A DNA stretch of 64,000 nt, taken from Oscillatoria sp. FACHB-1407. GTDB taxonomy: Bacteria > Cyanobacteriota > Cyanobacteriia > Elainellales > Elainellaceae. The notes beneath the pieces are model-generated. The model ran no database searches and was not told the origin of the DNA. It saw only the letters and a program-made list of their open reading frames with translations. Of the stretch, positions 16,992 to 26,253 are shown in pieces; the first letter of the stretch is position 1; every line of letters begins with the position of its first letter. The position numbers and the translations under genes are program-made. The DNA lies in the NCBI RefSeq assembly GCF_014697545.1, contig NZ_JACJSA010000020.1:62001-126000 (forward strand). Reading direction: 5' to 3'.

Positions 16992-19808
16992 ATGCGTATC
17001 CCAGTAGCAACTTATCGGATTCAATTTAACTCGGCTTATCAATTCAACGATGCTCAAAAAATTGTTGATTACTTAGCTCAGTTAGGGATTTCAGATCTCT
17101 ATGCATCCCCGATTTTTCAAGCACGCGCTGGCAGTACGCACGGTTATGATGTCACGAATCCTAATCAAATTAACCCTGAACTGGGAACTCAGGCAGACTT
17201 TGATGCTCTGGTTGAGCAATTACAACGCTACCAGATGGGGTGGCTACAGGATATTGTGCCCAATCACATGGCGTATGACAGCCAGAATCAGTGGTTGATC
17301 GATGTGTTGGAGAACGGTCCTAGTTCTCGTTATGTTGAATATTTTGATATTGCCTGGAATTCACCGTTTGAAGCCACTCAAGAGCCAATTCTAGTGCCAT
17401 TGTTGGGCAACTTCTATGGAGCCTGTTTGGAGAATGGTGAGATTCAACTGAAATATGACGAAAGAGGGTTAAGCATCAATTACTACAGTCTCTGTATCCC
17501 TCTCAATTTAGAGTCCTACGCCACTTTCCTATCCCACCATTTAGGACAGTTAGCCAGACAACTAGGGCGCAAACATCCTTACTTTATTCGACTGTTAGGT
17601 ATTCTCTATCTGCTCAAAAATCTCTCATCGGATGTAGCAGGTCAACAACGTGAAGACCAAGCCGCCTTTGTGAAAGGAATGCTATGGGATCTATATTTTG
17701 ATAGCCCAGAAATCAAAGAATTTATTGACGGAAATCTCAGCATTTTTAATGGTGAACCGGGCAAAACCGAAAGTTTTAACCTGCTAGATACCTTACTGTC
17801 AGAGCAGTTCTTCCGGCTCTCCTATTGGAAAGTTGGGGCAGAAGAAATCAACTATCGCCGATTCTTTACGGTGAATGAGTTGATTTCAGTCAAAGTTGAA
17901 GAATTGAAAGTCTTTAATCACACTCATGATTTAATTTGCAAGCTTGTTCACGAGGGCAAATTTACAGGGTTGCGGATTGATCACATTGATGGCTTATACG
18001 ACCCAACGCAGTATTTAGAACGCTTACAAGAGAAGGTCAGCGATACCTATATTACAGTTGAGAAGATCCTTCAACCCGGAGAAGATTTACCACCTGTCTG
18101 GAAGATTGAAGGAACTTCTGGTTATGACTACATGAACTATATCAACAGTATCTTTTGTCAGACCGCTAACCAGGAGGCATTTGATCAGATTTACTTTGAT
18201 CTCACAGGTAGTGACACTCCCTTTGAAGAACTAGTCGCTGAAAAGAAACACCTGATTATTGATAAAAATCTGGCAGGCGATATTGATAATTTAGCAATCC
18301 TCATGAAGAAGATTGCCAATAAATATCGCTATGGCAATGACTTTACTGTGAATGGGTTGAAGCGGGCGTTAGCCGAGGTATTAACTCGCTTCCCAATTTA
18401 TCGCACATATACTAACTCCAGTGGCGTATTGGAGAGCGATCGCCCCTACATCGAGAACGTGATTCAGTCGGCAAAAGAGCACACAACGCTGCTCGTCAAT
18501 GAGTTGAACTTTATTGAGAAGTTGTTGTTGCTTCAATATGAAGACACCCTGACGCAGGCTGAAAAAGATCAGTGGCTCTATCTGGTGATGCGAATTCAGC
18601 AATACACTGGACCACTGATGGCAAAAGGAGTTGAGGATACCGCTCTGTATGTCTACAATCGGCTGTTGTCGTTGAACGAAGTGGGCGGCAACCCAGAACG
18701 CTTTGGCATCTCGACAGACGAATTTCACGACTTTAACCGAGAACGTCAGGAGTGTTGGGCAAATGCCATGAGTGCCACCTCCACCCACGACACCAAACGC
18801 GGTGAAGATGTGCGATCGCGCCTCAATGTCCTCTCTGAAATCCCCGATGAGTGGCATCAGCAGGTACGCCGTTGGAGTGGCATCAACCGCAAATACAAGA
18901 CGCGGTTAAAGGGCGCACAAATGCCCGATCGCAACGATGAATACGCTTTTTATCAGTCGCTTTTAGGTGCATTCCCCTTTGCTGAAACAGAATACGACAG
19001 CTTTGTAGGGCGCGTCAAAGATTACATGCTCAAAGCCATTCGTGAGTCTAAGGTGTATACCGCCTGGTTACGTCAAAACAGTGCCTACGAAGATGCCTGC
19101 ACCCATTTCGTCGAATCGGTTCTGGGTACACCCGACGGCAACCCCGAAAACAACGACTTTCTCAAGGAATTTCTGCCGTTTCAGAAACGAGTGGCCTACT
19201 ATGGCATTTTTAACTCTCTCTCTCAAACCCTCATTAAAGTGACTTCTCCGGGCATCCCCGACTTCTATCAGGGCACAGAGTTATGGGACTTAAGCCTGGT
19301 CGATCCCGACAACCGTCGTCCTGTCGATTTTGAGCAACGACAGGCATTTCTCAATGAGATTCAAGAGCAGGCAAAGACAGACCCCCTCGCTCTGATTCAA
19401 GCACTCCTCACCCATCCAGAAGATGGTCGAATTAAGCTCTTTCTTACCGTTCAAGCACTCAAAGCCCGTAGAGCCTATTTGCAGGTGTTTCAACAGGGGC
19501 AATATCAACCCCTCAGAGCAGCAGGTTCCTGGCAAGATCACATCGTTGCCTTTAGTCGGCAAACCGGAGATACCACGATCGCCGTTATTGTGCCTCGATT
19601 TTTAACGGCGGTGGTGCAACCTGATCAGCTACCCATTGGGGAAGTTTGGCAGGATACAGTGTTGAAACTGCCCATTTCAGGCTCCTCAACCTGGAACAAT
19701 CTGATTACCCAAGAGACTGTCGAGGCTAATGATACGATGGCGATCGCCCAGGTATTACAGTCTTTCCCGGTGGCACTGCTCGTCCATCAAGGTGGTCATA
19801 ACCATTAG
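16992..19808 (+). CDS. treY: Maltooligosyl trehalose synthase TreY
   Basis: 938 residues. The opening (RIPVATYRIQFNSAYQFNDA, YLAQLGISDLYASPI, GSTHGYDVTNPNQINPELG) is diagnostic of TreY. Candidate catalytic residues are D330 (GLRIDHIDGLYDP), E357 (TVEKIL) and D600 (TSTHDTKRGEDVRSRL). The enzyme turns the reducing-end alpha-1,4 bond of a maltodextrin into alpha-1,1, giving maltooligosyl trehalose, which TreZ then cleaves to trehalose. treZ is not in the window. treX-treY are 108 bp apart on the same strand and separated by a hairpin-like repeat. Trehalose is a compatible solute and desiccation protectant in cyanobacteria. The 3' end touches a family A element. Confidence 0.95.
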   Translation: MRIPVATYRIQFNSAYQFNDAQKIVDYLAQLGISDLYASPIFQARAGSTHGYDVTNPNQINPELGTQADFDALVEQLQRYQMGWLQDIVPNHMAYDSQNQWLIDVLENGPSSRYVEYFDIAWNSPFEATQEPILVPLLGNFYGACLENGEIQLKYDERGLSINYYSLCIPLNLESYATFLSHHLGQLARQLGRKHPYFIRLLGILYLLKNLSSDVAGQQREDQAAFVKGMLWDLYFDSPEIKEFIDGNLSIFNGEPGKTESFNLLDTLLSEQFFRLSYWKVGAEEINYRRFFTVNELISVKVEELKVFNHTHDLICKLVHEGKFTGLRIDHIDGLYDPTQYLERLQEKVSDTYITVEKILQPGEDLPPVWKIEGTSGYDYMNYINSIFCQTANQEAFDQIYFDLTGSDTPFEELVAEKKHLIIDKNLAGDIDNLAILMKKIANKYRYGNDFTVNGLKRALAEVLTRFPIYRTYTNSSGVLESDRPYIENVIQSAKEHTTLLVNELNFIEKLLLLQYEDTLTQAEKDQWLYLVMRIQQYTGPLMAKGVEDTALYVYNRLLSLNEVGGNPERFGISTDEFHDFNRERQECWANAMSATSTHDTKRGEDVRSRLNVLSEIPDEWHQQVRRWSGINRKYKTRLKGAQMPDRNDEYAFYQSLLGAFPFAETEYDSFVGRVKDYMLKAIRESKVYTAWLRQNSAYEDACTHFVESVLGTPDGNPENNDFLKEFLPFQKRVAYYGIFNSLSQTLIKVTSPGIPDFYQGTELWDLSLVDPDNRRPVDFEQRQAFLNEIQEQAKTDPLALIQALLTHPEDGRIKLFLTVQALKARRAYLQVFQQGQYQPLRAAGSWQDHIVAFSRQTGDTTIAVIVPRFLTAVVQPDQLPIGEVWQDTVLKLPISGSSTWNNLITQETVEANDTMAIAQVLQSFPVALLVHQGGHNH

Positions 19809-19810
19809 TT

Positions 19811-19918
19811 GTAAGCCGTAGCCACATTTGATGGGGCGGAAGCGAGTCAGAAAGCTGCTCCAGAATCAGGATTTAACCCATTGTCTGTGTCCTAAGCTTT
19901 CTGACCAAAGCTCTATTT
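19811..19918 (-). repeat. Dispersed palindromic element (family A), copy 3, supplies a stop codon
   Basis: Fills the whole gap between the convergent treY and methyltransferase genes. It starts 3 bp after the treY stop and overlaps the 3' end of the methyltransferase gene, whose TAG (19913-19915) lies in the element end (AAATAGAGCTTTGGTCAG on the minus strand). Confidence 0.8.
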
Positions 19919-20659
19919 CATGCCCTGAAAGAAGTACAACTCCCAATTCATCAAGCACTCTTGAGAGTTGGCACTAAATCCCAGGTAGTAGCCGATGCCA
20001 TCCAGGATTTGAGCATCAGTTGCTTGATCGATACCAAATAACAACTTGCAATAACGAATCATGTCATCGATTTGGCTGAATCGCCAATAATAGCGGATTG
20101 GCTCTGCGTAAGTGACATGAAATCCAACTGCCTCTAGTTCCGCCTGGGTCGCTGAGTTGAGAAATTCGCCTTTGTGTCCTGCTGAATTATGGTGATCGAC
20201 GAAAATATTGAGAAATTCTGCGACTCCTGATCCCTCTCTCACGTCCGCTAAACAAAAGATGCCGTTAGGTTTCAGTAAACGATGGACTTCTTGATAGAGA
20301 GCAGGTTTACTTGGCAAGTGATGCGACCCTGCTAGACTAATGGCTCGGTCAATTGTCCCGGATATTAGTGGAATGTGACTGACATCTTCACATAATAGAG
20401 GAATGTTATTCTCTTGCGCTTGAGACTGTTTAACGAATGCACTCGACGTTTCAACCGAAAACAATTTGACCGACTTGCGAATAAACTGTTTCAGGTAACA
20501 CCCTCCTGAAGGGACATCACACACGACATGACCATCTTCTAATTGGGCGGCTTGAATGGTATGCTCAAATTCTTCGCGTCTTGCATCTGGATATTCAACT
20601 ATTGCCTGATGATACTGCATACCACGTAGATTGAAGATATCAGTATACGTTTCAAACAT
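19913..20659 (-). CDS. Class I SAM-dependent methyltransferase
   Basis: 248 residues. Motif I of the Rossmann methyltransferase fold reads VVCDVPSGGCYLKQF (about 45-59), with an acidic residue of motif II in LFSVETS (near 69). The CEDVSHIPLISGTIDRAISL stretch and the LLKPNGIFCLADVREG strand are typical of Methyltransf_11 enzymes. Motif I is atypical (PSGGCYL rather than GxGxG). Substrate unknown. Last gene of a five-gene minus-strand run with a glycosyltransferase and pyruvyl transferase, so a sugar or glycan substituent is a reasonable guess. The stop codon lies within a family A element. Confidence 0.8.
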   Translation of the reverse strand: MFETYTDIFNLRGMQYHQAIVEYPDARREEFEHTIQAAQLEDGHVVCDVPSGGCYLKQFIRKSVKLFSVETSSAFVKQSQAQENNIPLLCEDVSHIPLISGTIDRAISLAGSHHLPSKPALYQEVHRLLKPNGIFCLADVREGSGVAEFLNIFVDHHNSAGHKGEFLNSATQAELEAVGFHVTYAEPIRYYWRFSQIDDMIRYCKLLFGIDQATDAQILDGIGYYLGFSANSQECLMNWELYFFQGMK

Positions 20660-20712
20660 GAAGATACCTCTTGGTTGTGATGTGACTGATTTGATTTGTG
20701 AATGTTGACTTG

Positions 20713-21894
20713 TTAACGTTTAGAGAAGAACTGAGATTGTTTGAGTTGCTGTTTGAGAGAATCTGGCACGCAGGATTTGATGAACTCAATGCGTTGGTTT
20801 CGATGAATAGCTTGCTCTAATGCGTGTACCCAGGAATCAGAAATATTAGCGTCTTGTGCAGCCCGTAATAAAAATTTAAGTGCATCTAATTGAGCATTTT
20901 TTACGCGCAACGAGCGAACTTCTTGATTCGTCACAAGGTGATCAAAACAAGGAGGAGAATCTATTCCAATAATGCGAAAGTTGAGAATGTTACGGATACA
21001 TTTTTCACAACGTCCACAGTTACGGTACTTATCCGCTCCCTCCCAGCACACCCGCAGATGACGCAACCCTTCATCCCAATTGGCAAGATGACGAATCTTA
21101 TGAATCCGCCCTGAATCTGCCCCATCATGCACAATCTCAAAACTCTGACTCGATAGGAGGCGATCGCTAACCGGGTTAGACCCATAGGGAAACGCCAGAG
21201 TGTGATAGGAATAAGAGGCAGGAATTAAACCTGTGGTGTAGTGATTTCGGAACAGCGTCAAACACGAGGCGATCGCTGCCCCAAAAACATCTTCCCAATT
21301 CAGTCTCACCACTTGGCGAAAATTGGTCGCTAGCGGAATCAGATCCATCCCTAAGCTGGATAGCATAACCCTCGAACCTTCAACCGCTTTGTCAAAGGAA
21401 TCCGTTTGTCTCAATGGGATATCAAATCCGTGCACTAACATCCCCGTTTGCAGGTTTCGTTGCGATCGCTTACACAAGCCTCGACGGTGACGTAGAGCGG
21501 TGTAACAGCTATCTACTCCACCCGAAAAGGCAGTAATCGCTCGTTCCTCAGAGCTTGCCTTAACGAGTTCTTGCTCCGTTTCTGCTTGAATTGCAACCGG
21601 ATGATAGTGATCAGGTCGCCAGCACGACCAGGCAGACTGAAACTCTTCCAGGTTATGAATCAAAGAGGGAGACACCTCACCGTGAACCACTAAATCGGCG
21701 GATTGGCTCATGGCTACAAACAGCGTTGCAATCACAAATGGATCACAACTGTGGGTCAAATAATCGCTGTACTCCAGAGGGACACGATACCACAACGACT
21801 TTCGGGACTGTTGAGGGGCTTCAAAGGTTGCACTTAACGTGATGTATCCATCAGCTGCGATCGCCTCCTCCTGCCAGAGATGAACTTGATTCAT
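20713..21894 (-). CDS. PP-loop (adenine nucleotide alpha-hydrolase-like) ATPase
   Basis: 393 residues. The signature SGGVDS at 124-129 (ITAFSGGVDSCYTALRHRRG) is the ATP-pyrophosphatase PP-loop shared by QueC, tRNA thiolases and asparagine synthetases. A cysteine-rich segment at 283-299 (C283, then NCGRCEKC) could bind zinc, as in QueC. The N-terminal 110 residues look like a separate beta-rich domain. Such enzymes adenylate a carboxyl or carbonyl group before nucleophilic attack. Length and context differ from housekeeping QueC, so I do not call it queC. It sits 53 bp from the methyltransferase gene and behind the AsnB-like gene, implying amide or related chemistry in the cluster. Confidence 0.75.
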   Translation of the reverse strand: MNQVHLWQEEAIAADGYITLSATFEAPQQSRKSLWYRVPLEYSDYLTHSCDPFVIATLFVAMSQSADLVVHGEVSPSLIHNLEEFQSAWSCWRPDHYHPVAIQAETEQELVKASSEERAITAFSGGVDSCYTALRHRRGLCKRSQRNLQTGMLVHGFDIPLRQTDSFDKAVEGSRVMLSSLGMDLIPLATNFRQVVRLNWEDVFGAAIASCLTLFRNHYTTGLIPASYSYHTLAFPYGSNPVSDRLLSSQSFEIVHDGADSGRIHKIRHLANWDEGLRHLRVCWEGADKYRNCGRCEKCIRNILNFRIIGIDSPPCFDHLVTNQEVRSLRVKNAQLDALKFLLRAAQDANISDSWVHALEQAIHRNQRIEFIKSCVPDSLKQQLKQSQFFSKR

Positions 21895-22003
21895 AACCTT
21901 ATACCTTTTCTCTATAACCGCATTTATGTTTAGTCAGTCATGTGCTCTTAACGCTCTGCTCCGGGCACCTGTTTTTATGGCACCTATCGAGACAATTAAT
22001 ACA

Positions 22004-22053
22004 AAGGGGTGTGGAGACTGCCCCCTAGCCAGGAGTTCCACCCCTGCACCCCG
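22004..22053 (-). repeat. Dispersed GC-rich repeat (family B), inverted
   Basis: Inverse of the repeat at 3787 and 14411. It fills part of the 183-bp gap between the AsnB-like and PP-loop genes and is the largest break in that cluster. Confidence 0.55.
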
Positions 22054-22077
22054 TCCTAACCACCCCCTCGGTTGCTA

Positions 22078-23880
22078 TTACAAGTGATCAGCAGACCACA
22101 ACAAAAATCCCAATAGAGTTTTGGTAGCAGAGGACTCAAGAATGGCATCCCTCTGGAACTGCAACCTAACATCCGGTTTGGGAAGCAGACGATCCAATAC
22201 GTCTCTGTGGAGCAAGTGCTGCACCCGCTCACGATAAGGTTCAGCCTGACGCCGAATAGCTCGCCACGCCACATTGTTGCTGTCTAAGACACGGTAATAA
22301 TAACGACGGTCATACCCCAACCGTCGTTGCAATCCCCAGTAACGACGTTGCAGTTGGAAGAACGGTTCTAGACGTTGACGCAGGGGTGTCGGTTGGAGCG
22401 GTTTGGTGTCATGGCAATTGCGATCGAGGGGCAGTTGGGCGAGTTGAGGAAAGCGATCGCATATCAGCCGATTTTGGATCTTGCGACCATGTAGCGTTTC
22501 ATCTGGCAGGGATGTCATTGTTTCTAGCAACCGCCGATCTAAAACTGGCACTGTAGGCCAAGCATTAAAACTGAACTGCCACGCCCCTGAACCCACATGA
22601 AAGCGTTGTCGGTGTTGGAGCTTAAAGATCAGTGCTCGTCTTGATTCCAGATCAGAATAGCCCTGATACCGTTGCTGGAGGCGGTCGAGCGTTTCTTGCA
22701 GCGCATCCCCGAACACCTCCTGCCGGAGCAGAGTACCGAGTAGTTCTGGGGCAATTCCAGAGACATTCACTTCTTTTCGAAGGAACGGCTCAAACGACCC
22801 ACCTTTGGCAAACAAAAGGTATCGTGGGGCTTTACCCATGAGCACATCAAAGATAAAGCCAGTCACAATTCTAGAACCGAGTTGCTGCACGGTTTCAGGA
22901 GAGCTATCAAAGACGATGTTAAATCCGTTCGCTAAGTGACTCCATTTGACACTAGTCTGCGCCAATTCAGGATAACGATTGAGGTCAGTTTCACGGGTAT
23001 GGTGAGGAAATCCCAGAGCACGAGCAACAGGTGTTGCACATTTCATCTCTAGATCAGAAGACCTACCAAAGGTGAGTGCGACGGTATCAATCTGCTGGCG
23101 ATGTAAATAACCTGCCAGAAGCCGCGAATCTAAGCCGCCTGAGAGCATTAGGATGTGAGTTGTATCTGGGCTTGTGTGACGGGCTATGGTTTGACTCAGG
23201 ACATGATCGACCGCATCAAGTTGCTCCGCAAAAGTTGCCTGTGTGTATTTGTCATACGACAGCGATCGCGGAATAGTGTACTGAGTCACCTCCCGAACAG
23301 ACTGACCAACCTCGGCAATCAGTAAACAGCCCACCCCCAACCGATACACCCCTGACCAGAGGGTCTGTCCCTCGGCTAACCCATTGGTCAGCAATATGCC
23401 AACCAGTCCACTGGGGTTAAATTGGCGATGGAAACAGGGATGATATTGCAACAACTCTGGACTAGAAGCCACCAACAGCACTTCTCCCTGCTGGTAGTAG
23501 TAAATCGGAAACAACCCCAAGATATCGGCTCCAACGGTTAATCCTCGCTCAGGATGATAGGCGATCGCCATGTAGAAGCCATCAAACGATGGAAAGCTGC
23601 TGGGGTCTACTCCCTGCCATTTATCTCGAATTGTCGCTGCGGTCATCCGTTCTGCGCTATAGGGGGCGATCGCCTCTCCTAACAACACGGCGGCTCCAGT
23701 AACATCTGTTTCGTAGCTGATAGGGGCTGTTGGAGTTGCTGCCCAAACCGCAATAAAGTCACCCAACTCACACAAATAGGTCAGTAACCCTTCGACCGGA
23801 GGCAACATTGGGGTGACTGTCTTGATAAATTGCGATCGCCTTTCTGGATTGGGATCTACGATAGCAACAAAGTTAGCCAT
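22078..23880 (-). CDS. Asparagine-synthase-like protein without the N-terminal catalytic Cys
   Basis: 600 residues arranged like AsnB: an Ntn-hydrolase-type N-terminal domain (about 1-190, FDGFYMAIAYHPERGLTVGAD, LGLFPIYYY) and a C-terminal synthetase domain with the PP-loop SGGLDS at 247-252 (HILMLSGGLDSRLLAGYL). Glutamine-dependent AsnB enzymes begin Met-Cys; here residue 2 is Ala (MANFVAIVDP), so the glutaminase nucleophile is missing. The protein should either use free ammonia or another amine, or act like beta-lactam synthetases of the same fold. The cluster context suggests amidation of a uronic acid or other carboxyl group, an inference. It overlaps nothing and lies 53 bp behind the pyruvyl transferase gene. 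Confidence 0.85.
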   Translation of the reverse strand: MANFVAIVDPNPERRSQFIKTVTPMLPPVEGLLTYLCELGDFIAVWAATPTAPISYETDVTGAAVLLGEAIAPYSAERMTAATIRDKWQGVDPSSFPSFDGFYMAIAYHPERGLTVGADILGLFPIYYYQQGEVLLVASSPELLQYHPCFHRQFNPSGLVGILLTNGLAEGQTLWSGVYRLGVGCLLIAEVGQSVREVTQYTIPRSLSYDKYTQATFAEQLDAVDHVLSQTIARHTSPDTTHILMLSGGLDSRLLAGYLHRQQIDTVALTFGRSSDLEMKCATPVARALGFPHHTRETDLNRYPELAQTSVKWSHLANGFNIVFDSSPETVQQLGSRIVTGFIFDVLMGKAPRYLLFAKGGSFEPFLRKEVNVSGIAPELLGTLLRQEVFGDALQETLDRLQQRYQGYSDLESRRALIFKLQHRQRFHVGSGAWQFSFNAWPTVPVLDRRLLETMTSLPDETLHGRKIQNRLICDRFPQLAQLPLDRNCHDTKPLQPTPLRQRLEPFFQLQRRYWGLQRRLGYDRRYYYRVLDSNNVAWRAIRRQAEPYRERVQHLLHRDVLDRLLPKPDVRLQFQRDAILESSATKTLLGFLLWSADHL

Positions 23881-23933
23881 GACAATTTAGGGAACCGAGG
23901 ATCAACGAGGAAACAGCATCGGAAAAATTCGCT

Positions 23934-25055
23934 TTAGTAAGCTATACGGCTCATTGAAGAATGCGATGGTGTTGATGAATTGTGGCTGAGGAGTTCTTCA
24001 ATTGCACTTTGAGTGTGAGCAGGATCATTCACAAACGTGCAAAATGGGATGTCTTTTGTCCAGGTTTGGTAGAAGGCTTCATTCTTGTGATAAGAGTTGG
24101 GCAAGAACACATGGGGAATACCCAATAGGACAGACAAAATGTGCCCATGCAAGCGGTTGGTGACAATCAGCCGATGTTGTTGAAACTGATATAGTCCACT
24201 ATGAAAAAAGTCCCACGATTGACGATGCATCGCGGGGTTATAGAGGCTTGAAAACAAGTCGTGATGCGAGTGAGTTGATAACCAGATTTGACGAGACATC
24301 CACTCGCGTAGCGTGGTCAACCCCCGTTGCCACACAGCCCGAATCATTTGGGCGATCGCCCGTTTGATTGGAGATTGGTTCATTCCCAAGACCCAGCCAT
24401 AAGATGCCCAATCTTGCACCACTAAATTTGGAACATCGAGAGCGGGAACACACGAACGGTTCAATTCGCGGTCGGTGCGACAGTGATAGAGCACCGACGA
24501 GGAATTAGAAAAATTCAATGATAAATCTGGCATTCCTGCCAGTTGAAACACCATATCCGGGGCTAAAAATACCTGGCAGTTGTGAAAGTGTTGACGGGCA
24601 AACTCGTAACTAAATTGGTCACGAGTAAATAAAGTCAAGTTTGGATGAGCATTAAAGATCTCAGCTGCCCGTTTTAAGTTGTCAGCCTGTGCAAAATAAA
24701 TGCTTTGCGGCAGGATAACGATGGGGCGATCGCGATACTGGCTGATAATCTGCTCTCGAAATCGCTGACAGGGCATCCACAGATCCCCCAAATTGCCTCC
24801 ACCGTTGAGCAAAATGGGAGCATTGCCCATACAGTCTTCCATAGCCGAAGCCGAAAAGGTATTTGCACTGGCAGTGTAAACGATTTTGCTCTGAAGAGTT
24901 TGGGTCAAATAGAAAATGGAACCCAGCCAAATCAGGTGATCACCCAGGTTTAAATAATCGGGATAATCCAGCAAAACACATTGTTCAAACCGATCTAACT
25001 GCCCCAAGACATGATGGAGCGATCGCTTCAAATCTTCTGCGGTTGAGTAAGTCAT
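23934..25055 (-). CDS. Polysaccharide pyruvyl transferase family protein
   Basis: 373 residues. YLNLGDHLIWLGS near the start and ILLNGGGNLGDLWMPCQRFR are the N-terminal signatures of the family, and NRLHGHILSVLLGIPHVFLPN near 297-317 is the conserved C-terminal segment. Relatives such as CsaB, ExoV and WcaK transfer pyruvate from PEP onto sugars to form acidic ketals in exopolysaccharide or cell-wall glycans. No signal peptide. It lies 20 bp from the HpsE-like glycosyltransferase, consistent with co-transcription and a role in the same glycan. Confidence 0.88.
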   Translation of the reverse strand: MTYSTAEDLKRSLHHVLGQLDRFEQCVLLDYPDYLNLGDHLIWLGSIFYLTQTLQSKIVYTASANTFSASAMEDCMGNAPILLNGGGNLGDLWMPCQRFREQIISQYRDRPIVILPQSIYFAQADNLKRAAEIFNAHPNLTLFTRDQFSYEFARQHFHNCQVFLAPDMVFQLAGMPDLSLNFSNSSSVLYHCRTDRELNRSCVPALDVPNLVVQDWASYGWVLGMNQSPIKRAIAQMIRAVWQRGLTTLREWMSRQIWLSTHSHHDLFSSLYNPAMHRQSWDFFHSGLYQFQQHRLIVTNRLHGHILSVLLGIPHVFLPNSYHKNEAFYQTWTKDIPFCTFVNDPAHTQSAIEELLSHNSSTPSHSSMSRIAY

Positions 25056-25075
25056 AAACTGCTAAACCTCAGTGC

Positions 25076-26107
25076 TTAACCTTTCAATCCACTTGAATAT
25101 TGATCAGCAGAATTAAGCCTGAGTTGGCTTCTATCTAGCAAATCAGAATACCGAGAAAGATGGCTATTAATCCAATGTTTCAAGAGATAGAAGGGACTGA
25201 TTAAACTGCTGCACAAAAACTCCCACTCGCAGGCAACAATTAAATCCGTTTTAATTGAATTTCGATATTTCAAGAAATACAAAAATGTCTTCCGGAGGTC
25301 ATTCATTAAATACACAAAAGGCATCAACGGCTTCTGCCAAACTGCCGTTCGAGTCATACGAATATGAAATCGAGCCAGTCCAACTCCTCGTATTAACGGA
25401 ATTAAATATTTCGGTTCTAGGCGGCTACCTGGAATCTTATGTTGGACATGCATTGTTGGGTTATACCAGATTTGCCAACCCGCATTCTGGATGTAGCATA
25501 TTGCTTCCAGATCTTCACTGGCTAACATGGACTGATTCACTCTACCTTTGAGCAGAAGCTTCTTGGGGACATGGTTTTGCCATGCCTCCCGTCTGACAAC
25601 CAACCCTGCTCCTGGGGGTAACATTCTACGCTTTGGCTCATAAATAAAAGCTTTTTCACCCCGTTCTACAATTGCCAGAAAAGATGCAATTTTTTTGAAA
25701 TTTTTGGGAGGAATTTTTTCAAAATCACCATGAATTTGGCTACCGAAAGCCCCTGCTTCAGGATGATTTTGAGCAAATTGATAAGCCTGTGAAACCCAAT
25801 CTAAACTGGGTAGGTTGTCATCATCCAAAAAACCAACCAGGTTGCTCTTTGCACTCAAAATAGCTCGTTGTCTTGCAAAAGCCAGACCTTGTTTTAATTC
25901 GCGGCAATAAATCAAATGACAGTTTTTGATCCACTTTCTCTGGTAATCACGAACAACGTCTGCTGTTTTGTCAGTGCTGTTATTGTCAATAACAATAACC
26001 TCCCAAAAAATCGTCTCTGTCTGGATTTGGGCTTTAAGTTGCTCTAAAACCTGGGGTAGACGTTTCTCCCCATTAAAAGTACAAATAGCTACAGTAAAAT
26101 CAACCAT
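25076..26107 (-). CDS. hpsE: Family 2 glycosyltransferase, HpsE-like (hormogonium polysaccharide)
   Basis: 343 residues. GT2 fold with the nucleotide-sugar-binding start VDFTVAICTFNGEKRLPQVL, WEVIVIDNNSTDKT, and the divalent-metal motif in GFLDDDN. LLPPGAGLVVRREAW and MLASEDLEAICYIQNAGWQIW are typical of cyanobacterial HpsE-type enzymes. In Nostoc, Hps proteins make the polysaccharide needed for hormogonium gliding. The symbol is by resemblance; genome context lacks hpsA-D in this window. A hydrophobic C-terminal segment (FLCSSLISPFYLL) may associate with the membrane. First gene of the minus-strand cluster. Confidence 0.78.
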   Translation of the reverse strand: MVDFTVAICTFNGEKRLPQVLEQLKAQIQTETIFWEVIVIDNNSTDKTADVVRDYQRKWIKNCHLIYCRELKQGLAFARQRAILSAKSNLVGFLDDDNLPSLDWVSQAYQFAQNHPEAGAFGSQIHGDFEKIPPKNFKKIASFLAIVERGEKAFIYEPKRRMLPPGAGLVVRREAWQNHVPKKLLLKGRVNQSMLASEDLEAICYIQNAGWQIWYNPTMHVQHKIPGSRLEPKYLIPLIRGVGLARFHIRMTRTAVWQKPLMPFVYLMNDLRKTFLYFLKYRNSIKTDLIVACEWEFLCSSLISPFYLLKHWINSHLSRYSDLLDRSQLRLNSADQYSSGLKG

Positions 26108-26253
26108 ATTGATTCAAGTAGTGTATGGTGTAACTTCAACTAACTGATGACAAGTGTTTAGGATGAATTACTGCACTACATCAGTGCCACAAAGTAAAAT
26201 CCGCAGGTTTAGATAACCTGAAGTCGAGATAGGGATACTGACAGTTGAAACGG

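Noticed and set aside
24238-24953. Multiple frames opposite or inside the pyruvyl transferase gene
   Set aside because: Shadows of the real gene in other frames; no domain signatures.
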